Positions 26,201 to 36,697 of a DNA stretch of 64,000 bases are shown here, in pieces. The DNA is from Caprella mutica (lineage: Eukaryota > Arthropoda > Malacostraca > Amphipoda > Caprellidae): assembly GCA_947561585.1 (NCBI GenBank), contig CANNZV010003184.1, positions 44,545-108,544 on the forward strand, written 5' to 3'. The notes under the pieces were generated by a model that searched no databases, was not told the DNA's origin, and was given only the letters and a program-made list of their open reading frames with translations. The position numbers were made by a program, and so were the translations under genes. Numbering within the stretch: position 1 is the first letter of the stretch; every line of letters begins with the position of its first letter.

Positions 26201-29200
26201 ATGTTTTTACATCCAAATAAAATTAATTATAGCTACCTCTTATGATGTTTTTCATATATTTCGTGCTCGCGCAAGCCCTTTATATTTACCTATTTTTAAT
26301 TCGCTGCAGAATGTTTAATGTTTGTCGTAACTCTTAACAGAATATAAAGCTAGATGCAAAAAAAGTAAACAAATAAAACTGTGTTTTTAGAAAATTTCTA
26401 GCTTTGATAGTTTGTAAAATAAACTAGTTTGAAAAGGAGTTTCCATTTTTTTGCGCCACCCTGTATTATACTGTTTCATATATTAGAGCACATGTTTACG
26501 CTAACAAAAGCACAATTGACATTTTTTAAATTGTTTCTATACCTCTATATTTAAAGAATATCACAAAAACTCTCGTTGTTACACATTCAATTTAATTCAA
26601 TGCATAAAAGATCTAACTTACTTTCATCAGTTAGATGGCTACACTGCACTTTAGTGTCACTTGGTTCGCTCACTTCAATCACAATCTTAGGAACATGGAT
26701 TGAGACCCCTGAGTAAGAGACATCTTCTCTGATGTCTCCGTCATTTAGTCTAATAGCAGGACACGTTAGTCTTTTGTTTAGCAGCCTCTTGCCAAACTTA
26801 TGAAGAGACTTAGTTTCTTCACCGGAAGAAGCACTGTATCTTCTTCTGATCTCTTCAGTTTTCACATCAGGTACCATCTCATCTACCAAATCATATTGAT
26901 CAGCATTATCCTCTGGTGTCTCGGATATGATTGGAATGTTACTCAAGAGTGGCACTGAATTGTGTCGTCTGGTTCTCATTTTGGGTCCATAAAGGCAGAC
27001 AGGAGCAGCCTGTCTACTATCACCTACAGACTCCTCTTTCACCTGCTCAATATTGGCGAACTTATCAGATTTGAAATCCATTTTAATAGAGGATTTATGG
27101 CTTGAACCAGGCTGCTGATACTGGAGAAATCCCTCTTGCGTTCCATTAAGGAAGTACTGAATGCTGGCGCAGAGCTTCTGAACTCTACCATCGTTAGAAT
27201 TTCCAAAGACTTGATGGCAGATGGCGGGTAGGTTGTTCATGTCCCGACAGCGCAGACTTGCAAAGTTACACAGCGCTAGTATGACTTTCTCCTGGCCTGC
27301 AGGAGATGCTATGTCTTCATTGCTGCCTAGGAGGGTGAAGTAGAAGCTCTGTAGTTCTTGTTCAGAGAGGAGGAAGTTAGGCAAGAGGGCAGCTATCAGA
27401 CTCAGTCTCTCTCTAGGGATTGAGAGACCTGTGCACACTTCAGTCAAGAGGAATTCAACTGTTTCAAGTGCACCCTAGAAGAGAAAAGTAATAGTGAATC
27501 AGAGATAGATAATAAAACCTATTAAACATAAACAATTAAATAATAGGGAATGTAGATAATGATAAATCTATAGGAAACATAAATAATATCTTCATCTCAA
27601 CAAAGTATTATGATTCATTGATTATATATAGCTAGCTAATTAGTATATATAGCTATATCATAGCTATTAGGAATTATTTTTAATTAGATCTAAACAATAA
27701 AACGAGTTTTATCATAGCTACGTAGAAAAAATAATAAAAATGGTATGAAATAGTTAGTTATAGATTGCATTGATTAAAAACGAATGAAGAATGTAACAAA
27801 AGTACCAATTCATCATTTCCAACACTAAATTAATAAATGTCTTATACTCACTGAGAGCAAACATAGCTACCTTATAGGTCAATTTCAAATGCTGAGAGGA
27901 GAAGTATCGAGGCGGGTCAAACACCAGGTAGTCAGAGTCATTGCCAATGATGCCGTCATAGCTATGCTCTCTGCAGAAACCAATAACTTCCTGATGGTGA
28001 TCATCTACACTCACGCCCTGTGTGTTGGAAGGAATTAATGAGAGGCGTGGATAAAAAAATATGTACCATAGCAAGATCAAGCTCAAGAGTTATAGAGAAT
28101 TAGTGTATTATTCAACTCTTAATTTTTAATATTTTTTTAAATGCCCCCTGCCAGAAGAAGCAGACCTTTTTTAAATAATTAAATACATTAATTGAATAAT
28201 TAAATACATGGTATACATGATATTTGCAGGTATCACAAAAACCAATGAAAATGAAAAGATAAAAAATAATCATTATATATTTTTATTACATGTCCAAAAA
28301 TGTGAAACTCAAATACTCTAACTACAATTATAATTAAAGAATTAGAACATTCTTCATCAAGTTAGATTTAATAACTCACCATATCCACACCGAGGTGTCT
28401 GAGGGCAAGGCGCAAACAAGTCTGGAGACAAGTTGGTGGTAACCACCATATCTTAGGGGGTGGGGAGCCTTGAATGACAATATGACTGATTACCTGGAAA
28501 GAGACACAAATTTAAGTAAATAACCCTTTATGCCCGAAAGTCCACTTTCAAGTGATGTATTTGGACAGACTTTTTAAAGTTACTCGTTCATATATTAGAG
28601 CACATATGTACTCTTATATTAGTTAAGTAAAATTGAGATATTTATTAAAACGAGCTATAGGCTATAGCTAGGTAGTAGCAAGTGCCACTCTTTTATTAGG
28701 ATGTTAAACACAAAAACTAATAAAACAGGAAGCTACACTAATTCCTACCAAAATATTTAAAACAATATATTTACAGACAGGGTTGATCAGTGATCACTCA
28801 GAAGCTATAGCTACTATTGTATTTCAAAAAATAATGTATTAATACCACTGAATGAGTTCAAGATATTTGATAAATTAGTAATTTCATACTGTCATATCAG
28901 TGCTAACTTTTCAGGTAGATAAATCTGTTATCATATTCTGTAGCTGTGGGGTTTCTATAAGATGGATATATTTTTACTCACAGTACCTAACTAATCAACA
29001 TTAATAGTATCTACATGAATTAAGCATTTCATTAAAATAACTGCTTTTTGACATAGCTGGTTGCAATTTAAGAGTAGGTAGCTGCTGGCAATTTATAATA
29101 AATGTGGTGGACCAAGCAGTCAATTTGATTTTTTTTCAAACATTGTTATCTAATAAATTATTATTGGTAGGTTGGTAGATACGGATCTTGTTTGAAATTC

Positions 29201-31529
29201 ACGAGCCACCATATTTCAATAATGAAAATTTGCAAAATGATAGTAATTATTATATAAACAAAAAATTCAGTAGTTTAGATACGAGAATTTTATACGACAA
29301 TCGTGAGAGAAATTTGTATAATTTATTATCCTTCAAAAATGGCTTCTTTTAGACTCAAGAAACTTCTCAAACTTAGTGAAGAAGAAAGCGTGAAGATATT
29401 TAAAGAATATGAAATTATTCCAACATCTAAAGTATGCAGAGAAGAACATTCAATGACTATGATAAATGCCAGAGGCTTCAAATGGAAATATCAGAAACGC
29501 TCCTGTAGAGAGAGTGTCAGTATCAGAAAGAATACATGGTTGAATTCATAAACTACATAATAATTATTATTATTTAACAAAAATTGAAATATGGTGGCTC
29601 GTGAATTTCAAACAAGATCTGTAGATACTTCATATTTATAATTTTATATAACGAGACAGTGTCTCGTTATATAAAAACAAAAATTCAAGTAGCTATCTAG
29701 CTACCAATAATAATTTATGAGATAGGCTACTGATTGAAAAAAAAAACAGTCAAATTGACTGCTTGGTAGTTCTAGTATTAAGGTTAGGTCGAGTGTTAAG
29801 AAAGAAAAATATGAAATATAGCTACAGATGAAACCTGAGTTCATTCTAAGTTTCACTCACAGAGTTTATGTTGCTCCTATTTCTAATCTGGTTGTTAATC
29901 CACTGATCCATCTTTTGCTTTTCCAGAGCTCCATTGAAGAACACAGTGAGTCTCAAGTGATGACTTCTGGCAGTTGTGATGAGAGATGTTAGGTACTCAA
30001 GCATGCGGTTCCACTGACCACCACACACCCAGTCTGAGAAAGAATATATCTTATCAATATGACAGCAAAGAAAATGATTGTAAATGTTAAATTAAATTAT
30101 TAAAGAGATATAAATATTTACAAATAATAAAATGAAATTTAGGAAATACAGCTGTCCAAATGCTGAATTACATGAAACAATTAGAGCTACTACCTACTAC
30201 TTAAAATTAAAACAACTTTTAACTACATATCAATAGTTATCTAGTTCTATATGCTTCAAATGAAAATAAATTTTCCTAAAGAATCATATATAAAGTGAAT
30301 TTTTTTTACCAGTGTTATATTATCAATTTCAATTCAGAAAATTGTATTCAGTTGCTTGTCTACAAAATCAATACAAAAATAGCAACTACAAGAAGTTTGC
30401 AAGTGAAATTAGCTTTGAGTACAATTTGAAGATATTTGATAAGTGATAAATTTATATTACAAGACTGAAAAACATAACATAGCTATATTCAACATACATA
30501 AACCTATAATAATTAATTGTACATGAGAATCATTTCAGTCTAGCAAGCCATGCTTACCAGAATAATAGCCTCCATATAGTCTATCCAAACATCCCTCAGC
30601 ATCTAGCACCAAACTGAAAGGTTGCTCAGAAGGAGCATTGGTATAATCCGCAGACAGTTTCCTTCCATGCATCCAAGTGCCTCCCTCTTCCTCTTCAGTG
30701 CTATCAGCGTATGGCTGATCTTGAGAGATGCCACATTTAGCTTGGCTAAAAGCTTCTGGGTTCTCATCTGAATAAAAATTGAATGGATACACTTCAACTA
30801 TAGATATAAACATCAGTTTTATAAAAATTGTAGTTAAAATGAAAACAAGTTAAACAGTTAGCTCTCAGATGGTTGAGTATCTTTATAGTTCAGGAATAAA
30901 ACCTATTCATTGAAGTAACTTTGATGATCTGAAGAGATATTAAGCAGCTACACCTTTATTAACTACAGTAATTAATCATGAAAATAATCACATATTTTCA
31001 ATCAATAATAATTTCTGAGTTAGATAAAAAAAGTTAAGAATCAATTTAAAAAAGTTCCAAATTAGGTATACTTACCAGAAGTACTTTTTGATTGTCCTCT
31101 AGCAAAGTAATCCAATGAGGGTTCATTATCAGGATGAGGAGCAGAGGGTCTGAAGCAGGAGTATCCGAAGCTGGGATCATCCCCATGAGCATGGAAAGGA
31201 CGATCAAAATCTTCAGAGTAAGATCTTTCTCTAACTACTGATCCTCTTCCAATACCAGGTCTGATATGAACAAACTGTCCATTTCTTCGCTGAGAAGGAT
31301 GCCCTCTAGGCACTCTGGGTCCTACAGGTGGAAGGGGAGGAAACGCAGATCCCCGTCGTCCTCCAAAGCCTCGATGTTGAGGAAACCCTCCTCTGTGAGG
31401 TCTAGGTGGAATAGAAGAAATGTAACCTCTATGACCACTGACATTCTCTGATATTTTGATGAGGTCCACAGGAACACAGGCACCAGGAATGTTGGATTCC
31501 AAATATTTTTGGAGGTTATGGATTGTCAT
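14236..31529 (-). CDS. FAM120A: FAM120 family protein (constitutive coactivator of PPAR-gamma-like), 14 exons
   Basis: Exons (minus): 31076-31529, 30558-30767, 29861-30033, 28380-28493, 27871-28017, 26622-27474, 24964-25133, 24304-24814, 22559-22741, 19390-19541, 17694-18700, 17001-17301, 16290-16673, 14236-16095. They join in frame to about 2172 residues, roughly twice vertebrate FAM120A. The N-terminus (MTIHNLQKYLESNIPGACVP) and blocks LYGGYYS, GGQWNRMLEYL, VFFNGALEK, DDHHQEVIGFCREH and NDSDYLVF match the XPG/FEN-like FAM120 N-terminal domain. LFMAGVECAIFANEACG and WQYFDGKLFHS match the conserved C-terminal region. FAM120 proteins are known as RNA-binding scaffolds; nuclease activity is not expected. 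Unusual points: an Arg/Gly/Pro-rich insert of about 150 residues in the N-terminal domain, Ser/Cys-rich and acidic linkers, a Lys-rich nuclear-signal-like run (KKKRKNK), and a 10-residue repeat array near the end. Orthology within FAM120A/B/C is not resolved. Confidence 0.9.
14574..14895 (-). repeat. Coding 10-residue repeat array in last FAM120 exon
   Basis: About eleven units of consensus (Y/F)xKFNxAGN, at roughly residues 1954-2061 of the FAM120-like protein. Central units are nearly identical at DNA level (30-bp period, 'aaattcaaccatgct' type), and outer units are diverged. This suggests recent expansion in the middle. Overlapping open frames on both strands are by-products of the periodicity. 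Confidence 0.85.
16723..16940. mobile_element. Pogo/Tigger-like MITE T1, in FAM120 intron
   Basis: Begins CAGTAGAACTCCTCTATAGT after a TA dinucleotide; the right end carries the inverted ACTATAGAGGAGTTC. The family recurs at 48430-48830, 52170-52373, 53851-54022 and 56425-56626. The TIR style and TA target fit pogo/Tigger elements. Confidence 0.75.
19080..19215. repeat. Dispersed SINE-like repeat, partial copy 3
   Basis: Shares 'gtcacttaccaaagaatgtgatg' and 'aggatagaagagg' blocks with the 3' half of the copy at 5172-5465. In a FAM120 intron. Confidence 0.5.
19966..21083. repeat. 40-bp intronic minisatellite, ~28 copies
   Basis: Unit of exactly 40 bp with core AAACTAGGTAGCTAGCTACT, in direct tandem array. 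Three main variants differ in the segment after it (GTGTTGTGTATTTAG, GTGTCGTGTAGTTAG, GTATTGTATAGTTAG). The variants are interspersed, with runs of one type toward the 3' side. It lies in the FAM120 intron between exons 22559-22741 and 19390-19541. Confidence 0.95.
21085..21645. repeat. 33-bp minisatellite adjoining the 40-bp array
   Basis: About 17 diverged copies of a 33-bp unit, core GGTAGTTAGCTGCTTGGTAG followed by GGTATTTACACTA. It starts where the 40-bp array ends and shares the 'ctaggtag-ttagct' words, so the two are probably related by descent. Confidence 0.85.
22559..22741 (-). other. FAM120 exon 9, candidate cassette exon
   Basis: This exon encodes about 61 residues, rich in Ser and Cys (SSRRTSAASVCGG, SRRVSSSSSCCGEGC). 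It begins and ends in phase 1 and is 183 nt long. The upstream exon ends and the downstream exon begins in matching phase, so skipping it would keep the reading frame. The donor is GTTAGT. Confidence 0.6.
25286..26463. mobile_element. 1.18-kb inverted-repeat element, TA target site
   Basis: Starts CAGGGTGGTGCAAATAAAAG and ends with an imperfect reverse complement, flanked by TA. The inverted arms extend about 200 bp and include 'aattcgctgcag' and 'gggcttgcgcgagcacgaa' on the left, mirrored on the right. The middle has no recognisable transposase. Probably a non-autonomous Tc1/mariner-group element. It lies in a FAM120 intron. Confidence 0.8.
28200..28250. repeat. Degenerate copy of palindromic core
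   Basis: 'tggtatacatgatatttgcag' followed by 'gtatcacaaaaacc' is a decayed version of the GGTATCCATGATACC palindrome seen at 4101, 12440, 13751 and 51820. In a FAM120 intron. Confidence 0.45.
29128..29768. repeat. Outer inverted repeat around the Merlin-like element
   Basis: A block with 'ccaagcagtcaatttgat' and 'aataaattattattggtag' on the left recurs inverted at about 29695-29768. The Merlin-like element appears to have inserted into this older foldback unit. Confidence 0.55.
29183..29620 (+). mobile_element. Merlin-like (ISXO2/IS1016-type) truncated transposon
   Basis: About 37-bp terminal inverted repeats (GGATCTTGTTTGAAATTCAC at the left) are flanked by identical 8-bp duplications GTAGATAC (29175-29182 and 29621-29628). 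The 438-bp element holds an 82-codon frame (29303-29551). Its C-terminal half, GFKWKYQKRSC followed by SIRKNTWL, fits the zinc-ribbon/N-terminal region of Merlin/ISXO2 transposases. The catalytic domain is absent, so this is a non-autonomous derivative. Confidence 0.7.
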
Positions 31530-32146
31530 ACCACAAAATGTTCAATAAAGCCATAAATAGAATTCTATAGATCATAAACTGAATATTTTGATTATTATAA
31601 TAAATTTTAGTTCTTAATGAAGTTGCCTAATTAGTTATTAACTGGAAATTTAAGGAAAACGTAAGTATTATGAAAATTAAATTAGAATAAAATTAGAATA
31701 TTAGAGAAATTTGGTTATTTTTGGAGAGAGCTGGACTGCTGGAGAGACAAATGGAAATGAAGAGTTTATGAGCCATACTATTTTACTTGACTTACCACCT
31801 GACCAGGTAATAACAGTTATTTTGAGCCCTTCAATTGCAAATGGTGAAAAATATCTAATTTTCTCCTTTGCTACAATGTTATTTTGGAGAGAATTTATGA
31901 TAATTTGATGAAATACAGTCTGGTAAATACCGATATGGAAATAATAATCAATTCAGAAGTGGTCGTAGCAAAATTAATGTATATATAGGAATTAATTTAA
32001 ATTCTTCGGAGAGATCAGAGAATATCCCAAATATCTCCCATATTCTGCAGACTGGCCAGACTGCAGAATATGGAACATTTTTCCAAGACTCTCTGCAGGA
32101 GTTTTTGATTGAATTTTAGAAATTGGAGATCTCTGAGGGATATCAT

Positions 32147-32275
32147 GAATTAATTCCTATGTTACCATTAATTTAGCTGCGGGAGATTTTGAATTAATTC
32201 CTATGTTATCATTAATTTAGCTGCGGGAGATTTTGAATTAATTCCTATGTTACCATTAATTGAGTGCGAGAGATT
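32147..32275. repeat. 44-bp tandem repeat, 3 copies
   Basis: Three copies of a unit containing AATTCCTATGTTACCATTAA and 'gctgcgggagattttg'. The last copy is diverged. Confidence 0.7.
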
Positions 32276-34315
32276 CTGAATCTGCTGCTGAGAGTCAGTG
32301 AGTAACTCTGATAAACTCTCTCTCAAAAGTCAAAATAAAATCTCTGCAGGTGGGAGAAGAGACACATTATGCACCATGTTTCAGAGGCTGGAAAATTTTA
32401 AGCCCATTTTTGAGCCAAAATTAAAAATTTCACAATAATTCTGAGGCGAGCCAATTTGGCTCATTCTTTGCAAATTACAAGCAAAAATTGACATGGGAAC
32501 ATAGGAATTAATTAAAAATTTTAAGCCAATTAGACATAGCTATCGGAGTTTTGATCTTTGAAATCTAAGCCAATTATTTGGCTTTAACAGACATTGGTAG
32601 GGTGTTTGTGCCAGTGATCGGTCAGTTAAAGATAAATTACAAACAAATACCAATAACAGGTCACATATAAATGCTACTGACGCGATGTAACTATCATTAG
32701 AAAGCTGGGGATTTTATCTTTCCAATCGTGTTAAACCTATTAATAGGTGTAACGCATTATGTTATTAATTATTCAGTTAGAAGTAAAAATGTCCCATTAG
32801 TCGAAAATGCTAGTAATCATCATAGTAATATCTATGTTCGGTCACTTCCAATTTTATTATCGTCAGGTGGTCAATCATAAGGAACTAAATGTTCGTCATA
32901 CTTGTTGACTACAATAATAATATATAGTACAATTAGTCTCCCGCTCTACTAATATATAGAGTTAGTCATACTTAATATCTATACAATCAATATAGCTATA
33001 AGTATTTTTTCTATTAATGTAATTCCTACTGTAGTAAGTTATAATAAATATGTTATAAATTATAACACTATTACCTAGTACCTACCCATACACACAATCA
33101 AACACTTCGTCAATGGTTAAAAATATGTTAGATTTTAGAGTTGTCACTTCAATCGAAAGTTTGAACATGTTATATATTATTACTTGCTACACACCAAAAA
33201 CTAAGATATTTTATATCAAAGCTCCTACAACTGCCAGCTTCTACAAGAGGAAAATTACCCACTCTAAAAATCAACAGGTTTATCATATAATCAATTTGTC
33301 TGCCAAATAACTAATTACACATTGATTATCTTCCAATGTTTTAAAATTGACAAACAATACTTAATTTATTCATTTCTCAAATAGTTATTTATTAATTTAG
33401 TTATCCAGCTTAGCAGCCACCATACGTTTTCTTTGATTAGAAAAGTTCTGAAATAAGGGGTAACTATTTTAAATTATATCAAATCGTAATGGTCATGCAT
33501 TTCATGTCTATTTCGTTACAGATATCTTAGTTTTATTATAATGCTACGTATATCACATTATTTACTGATAAAATTATTTGGCCATTGTTGTACCTTCATT
33601 AGATTTTAATTGAAATGGTTCCTGAAGTTCCTAAGTAATTTTCTGCAAGTAATTAATAGTTGTTTTGTTTGAGATTGAATGGGACATAATTCAAATGTCC
33701 GCTTTAAAAATAAATGCCGTTATATATGCCCTCTCTTCCACTTTAATGGAGTAGACAGTAGATTGAATCATTCTTGGTCTGTATCAATGAGTCAATGACG
33801 TCATATCATGGAGTGGAAGTCAACCTATATATAATTTACTTAAAAAGCCTGTTTTCTGTTAAGTTGATTCCAATTCTTTCTCATTGAATTTTAAATATTT
33901 TGATTATTGACATATTCACCCATGACACTAAATAATTGGGTTCTATATTTGACATTAAAGTATTCTCATATCAGTTGTTAACATAAGTAACAACCTATTT
34001 TTTCTGAGAATACACGAGCGTAACTATCTCAAAACTTATTCATTTATGTTATCGGCCAATGTAACAATCTAAATTAATAAGTTATAATACCAGTTTGTTA
34101 TCGGACGCATGACGGGAAGTTTTTCCAGTAATCGACTAATCGTCAGGGTGGACGGATGGATTCTTTGTATAACCGGACATTAAAATAAGATGTTCTGATA
34201 ATCTAGTGATCGGACTACAATTTTAAATAAAAAGTTAAGTATTTGCTTGCTTAGATATCAAAATGCACTGATAGATCGTAGATTGTTAATCTAGAAAAGC
34301 ATACACTTGGTATAT

Positions 34316-34560
34316 CACTCTGTATTTGGTAGCACAAAATCTCACTGACTTTTACAAAAAACTGAAAAAAAAATCAACCATAAATTTCCAGTAATATGGC
34401 TGATCCATTAACATTTTCCTAATTTATCCATCGGAAATTAATGGTAACAGAAGAATAAATAGCTAAAAACCCACTGACTTTGCCAGAATATTATTTTCAA
34501 AGGGAAAAAATTCCACCGACATGTCGGTGGAATTTACCACGAAATACAGACTGGCTGGTA
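34316..34560. mobile_element. MITE family P, copy 1
   Basis: About 240 bp with ends of CTGTATTTGGT type and an internal perfect palindrome TTCCACCGACATGTCGGTGG near the right end. Related copies lie at 35727-35942, 36068-36292 and, inverted, 36451-36697. No coding capacity. Confidence 0.7.
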
Positions 34561-35726
34561 TATTAAAAGCTTTTGAAAAACACTAAGAGTTTCAAAGAGG
34601 AAACATTCTTTTACACCAAGTAAATTAGTATGGCTCATAAACTCTCAAGCTCTCTCCAAAATTCACCAAATTTCTCTCCAAAATGATCTAATTATCATAA
34701 ATTCTCTCTAAAATGATATTGTAGCATAGTATTAACAATCTTCTATTGTTAATACGCTGAATTTGTATATTTACTTAATCTTTCAATTTCTATAATTTGA
34801 TAATCATTTAATCAGACATAATTTTTTTAATCTTGTACACTGTTCATTAGAAGGAAATGCTATTTAAATTTATGACCATGTTATTCTCGCTAGGAGCTCG
34901 AATATAATTATAAACGAATAGCTTTGATGTAAGCCGCTAATATAACTTGTAACTTCAGAACATAACTTTATAACTCGTAACCCAGAGCTACCTATAACTT
35001 GTAACTCAGAATATAACTTTATAATTTGTACTAAGTTATATAAGTTCTTGAACTTTGTAACTTAGCTATATAATTTTATGGAGTTCTTTTTTATAGATAG
35101 AATTGAAATTAATACTTAATTAATTTAAAAGGAATTAAGTATTTCAATTATTCCAATTGAAATACTTAATTAATAGTTAGGAACTTATAACATTTCTGAT
35201 CATTTATTAGGTTTGGACATGATTTATTACCTGGCTCTTACGAAAAACACAACCAACTGACCGATAGCTTGACTTTCCCACAATAATCAGAAGCTACCTG
35301 ACAATATGTGTGGTGAACTATGTTTCAAACTTCAAAGTATGGACAAAGTGAGGGGTGAAATAAGTTGAAAAAACTGTAAATAAGTGAAATAACAAGTAGG
35401 TAAATCACTCCTAAATAGTCAAGAGATACACACGCATCAGACATGAAGCATAAGTATATTATTAAGCATAAAATCTTCACTAGGAAGTCAAATTTCTTCT
35501 TCAAAGTATCTTAAATGTGGCGACCTGGATCCAGGTTCTCACTAATCTGGCAACTTTCCTGCCACACTTGGAAACATGGGTGGTGAAATGATCAGAAAGG
35601 ATTACAAATCAATTAGAATGGTTTGTTCTTCAATAATTTGGTAATCGCGTCTCTATTACTATTATATCGAAAATTATACTTAATGTGTCTGCTATTCCGA
35701 TTACTAGAGGTATGCTGATTCCAGTC

Positions 35727-35942
35727 TGTATTTGGTGCACAAAATTCCACTGACTTTTTGAGAAAGCTGAATAAATCCACCATAAATTTCCAGTAATTTG
35801 GCTGATCCACCAACATTATACCCATTTTTCCACTGAAAATTAATGGTAACATAGGAATAAATAGCTTAAAATCCACCGACTTTGCCAGAATATTATTTTA
35901 GTGGAAAAAAATTCCACCGACAAATCGGTGAAATTTACCATC
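35727..35942. mobile_element. MITE family P, copy 2
   Basis: Begins CTGTATTTGGTGCACAAAAT and ends 'aaatcggtgaaatttacca', matching the copy at 34316. Confidence 0.65.
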
Positions 35943-36067
35943 CATGTTTTAAAGTGTGGCAGAGAAGTCGCCAGTTTAGTGAGAAAATGGATCCAGGTCG
36001 CCACATTTAAGATACTTTAAAGGACAAATTTGGCTTCCTAGTGAAGATTTTACACTAGGAAACCCAG

Positions 36068-36292
36068 ACTGTATTTGGTGCACAGAATCCCACCGACTTC
36101 ACCAAAATGATGGCAAAATCCACCATAAAATAAGGCTAATTTACAGGCATTTTGTCAATTCCACCGCCGAAAATTAATGGTAACATAGGGATTAATTGAC
36201 GAAGTCCACCGACTTTGCTAGAATATTTATACAAGAGTGGAAAAAATTTCGCCAACAAGTCCGTGGAATTTACCATGAAATACAAACTGGTA
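36068..36292. mobile_element. MITE family P, copy 3
   Basis: Begins CTGTATTTGGTGCACAGAAT and ends 'ggaatttaccatgaaatac'. Inserted in the right arm of the inverted repeat at 35330-36432. Confidence 0.65.
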
Positions 36293-36450
36293 GGAAACAT
36301 CCTTAAGCTTCATGCCTGATGCTGGTGTATCTCTTGAGACTATTTTAGGAGTGATTTACTTGTTATTTAGAGGTTTTCTAACTTATTTAACCCCTCAAAA
36401 GTCGCCAATATACTGGCAACTTTGTCCATACTTTAAAACATGGTTTACCA

Positions 36451-36697
36451 TGACACCAGTCTGTATTTCGTGGTAAATAAATCCCACCGACATGTCGGTG
36501 GAATTTTCCCTTTTGAAAATAATATTCTGGCAAATCGGTGGATTTTTTGCTATTTTATCCTATGTTACCATTAATTTTCTGTGGATAAATAGGGAAAAAG
36601 TTGGTGGATTAGCCAAATTACTGGAAATTTATTGTGGATTTTTTCAGCTTTTTCAAAAAGTCAGTGGAATTTAGTGCACCAAATACAGACTGGCTGG
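36451..36697. mobile_element. MITE family P, copy 4 (inverted)
   Basis: Same element in reverse orientation: the CCGACATGTCGGTGG palindrome is near its left end and GCACCAAATACAGACTGG at its right end. Confidence 0.7.

Larger units (their letters stand above)
35330..36432. repeat. Large inverted repeat interrupted by MITEs
   Basis: The left arm (about 35330-35585) has 'ggtaaatcactcctaaatagtc' and 'gtggcgacctggatccagg'. The right arm (about 35943-36432) carries the same blocks in reverse. Family P MITEs sit in the centre (35727-35942) and within the right arm (36068-36292). The order shows that the MITEs entered later. Confidence 0.7.
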
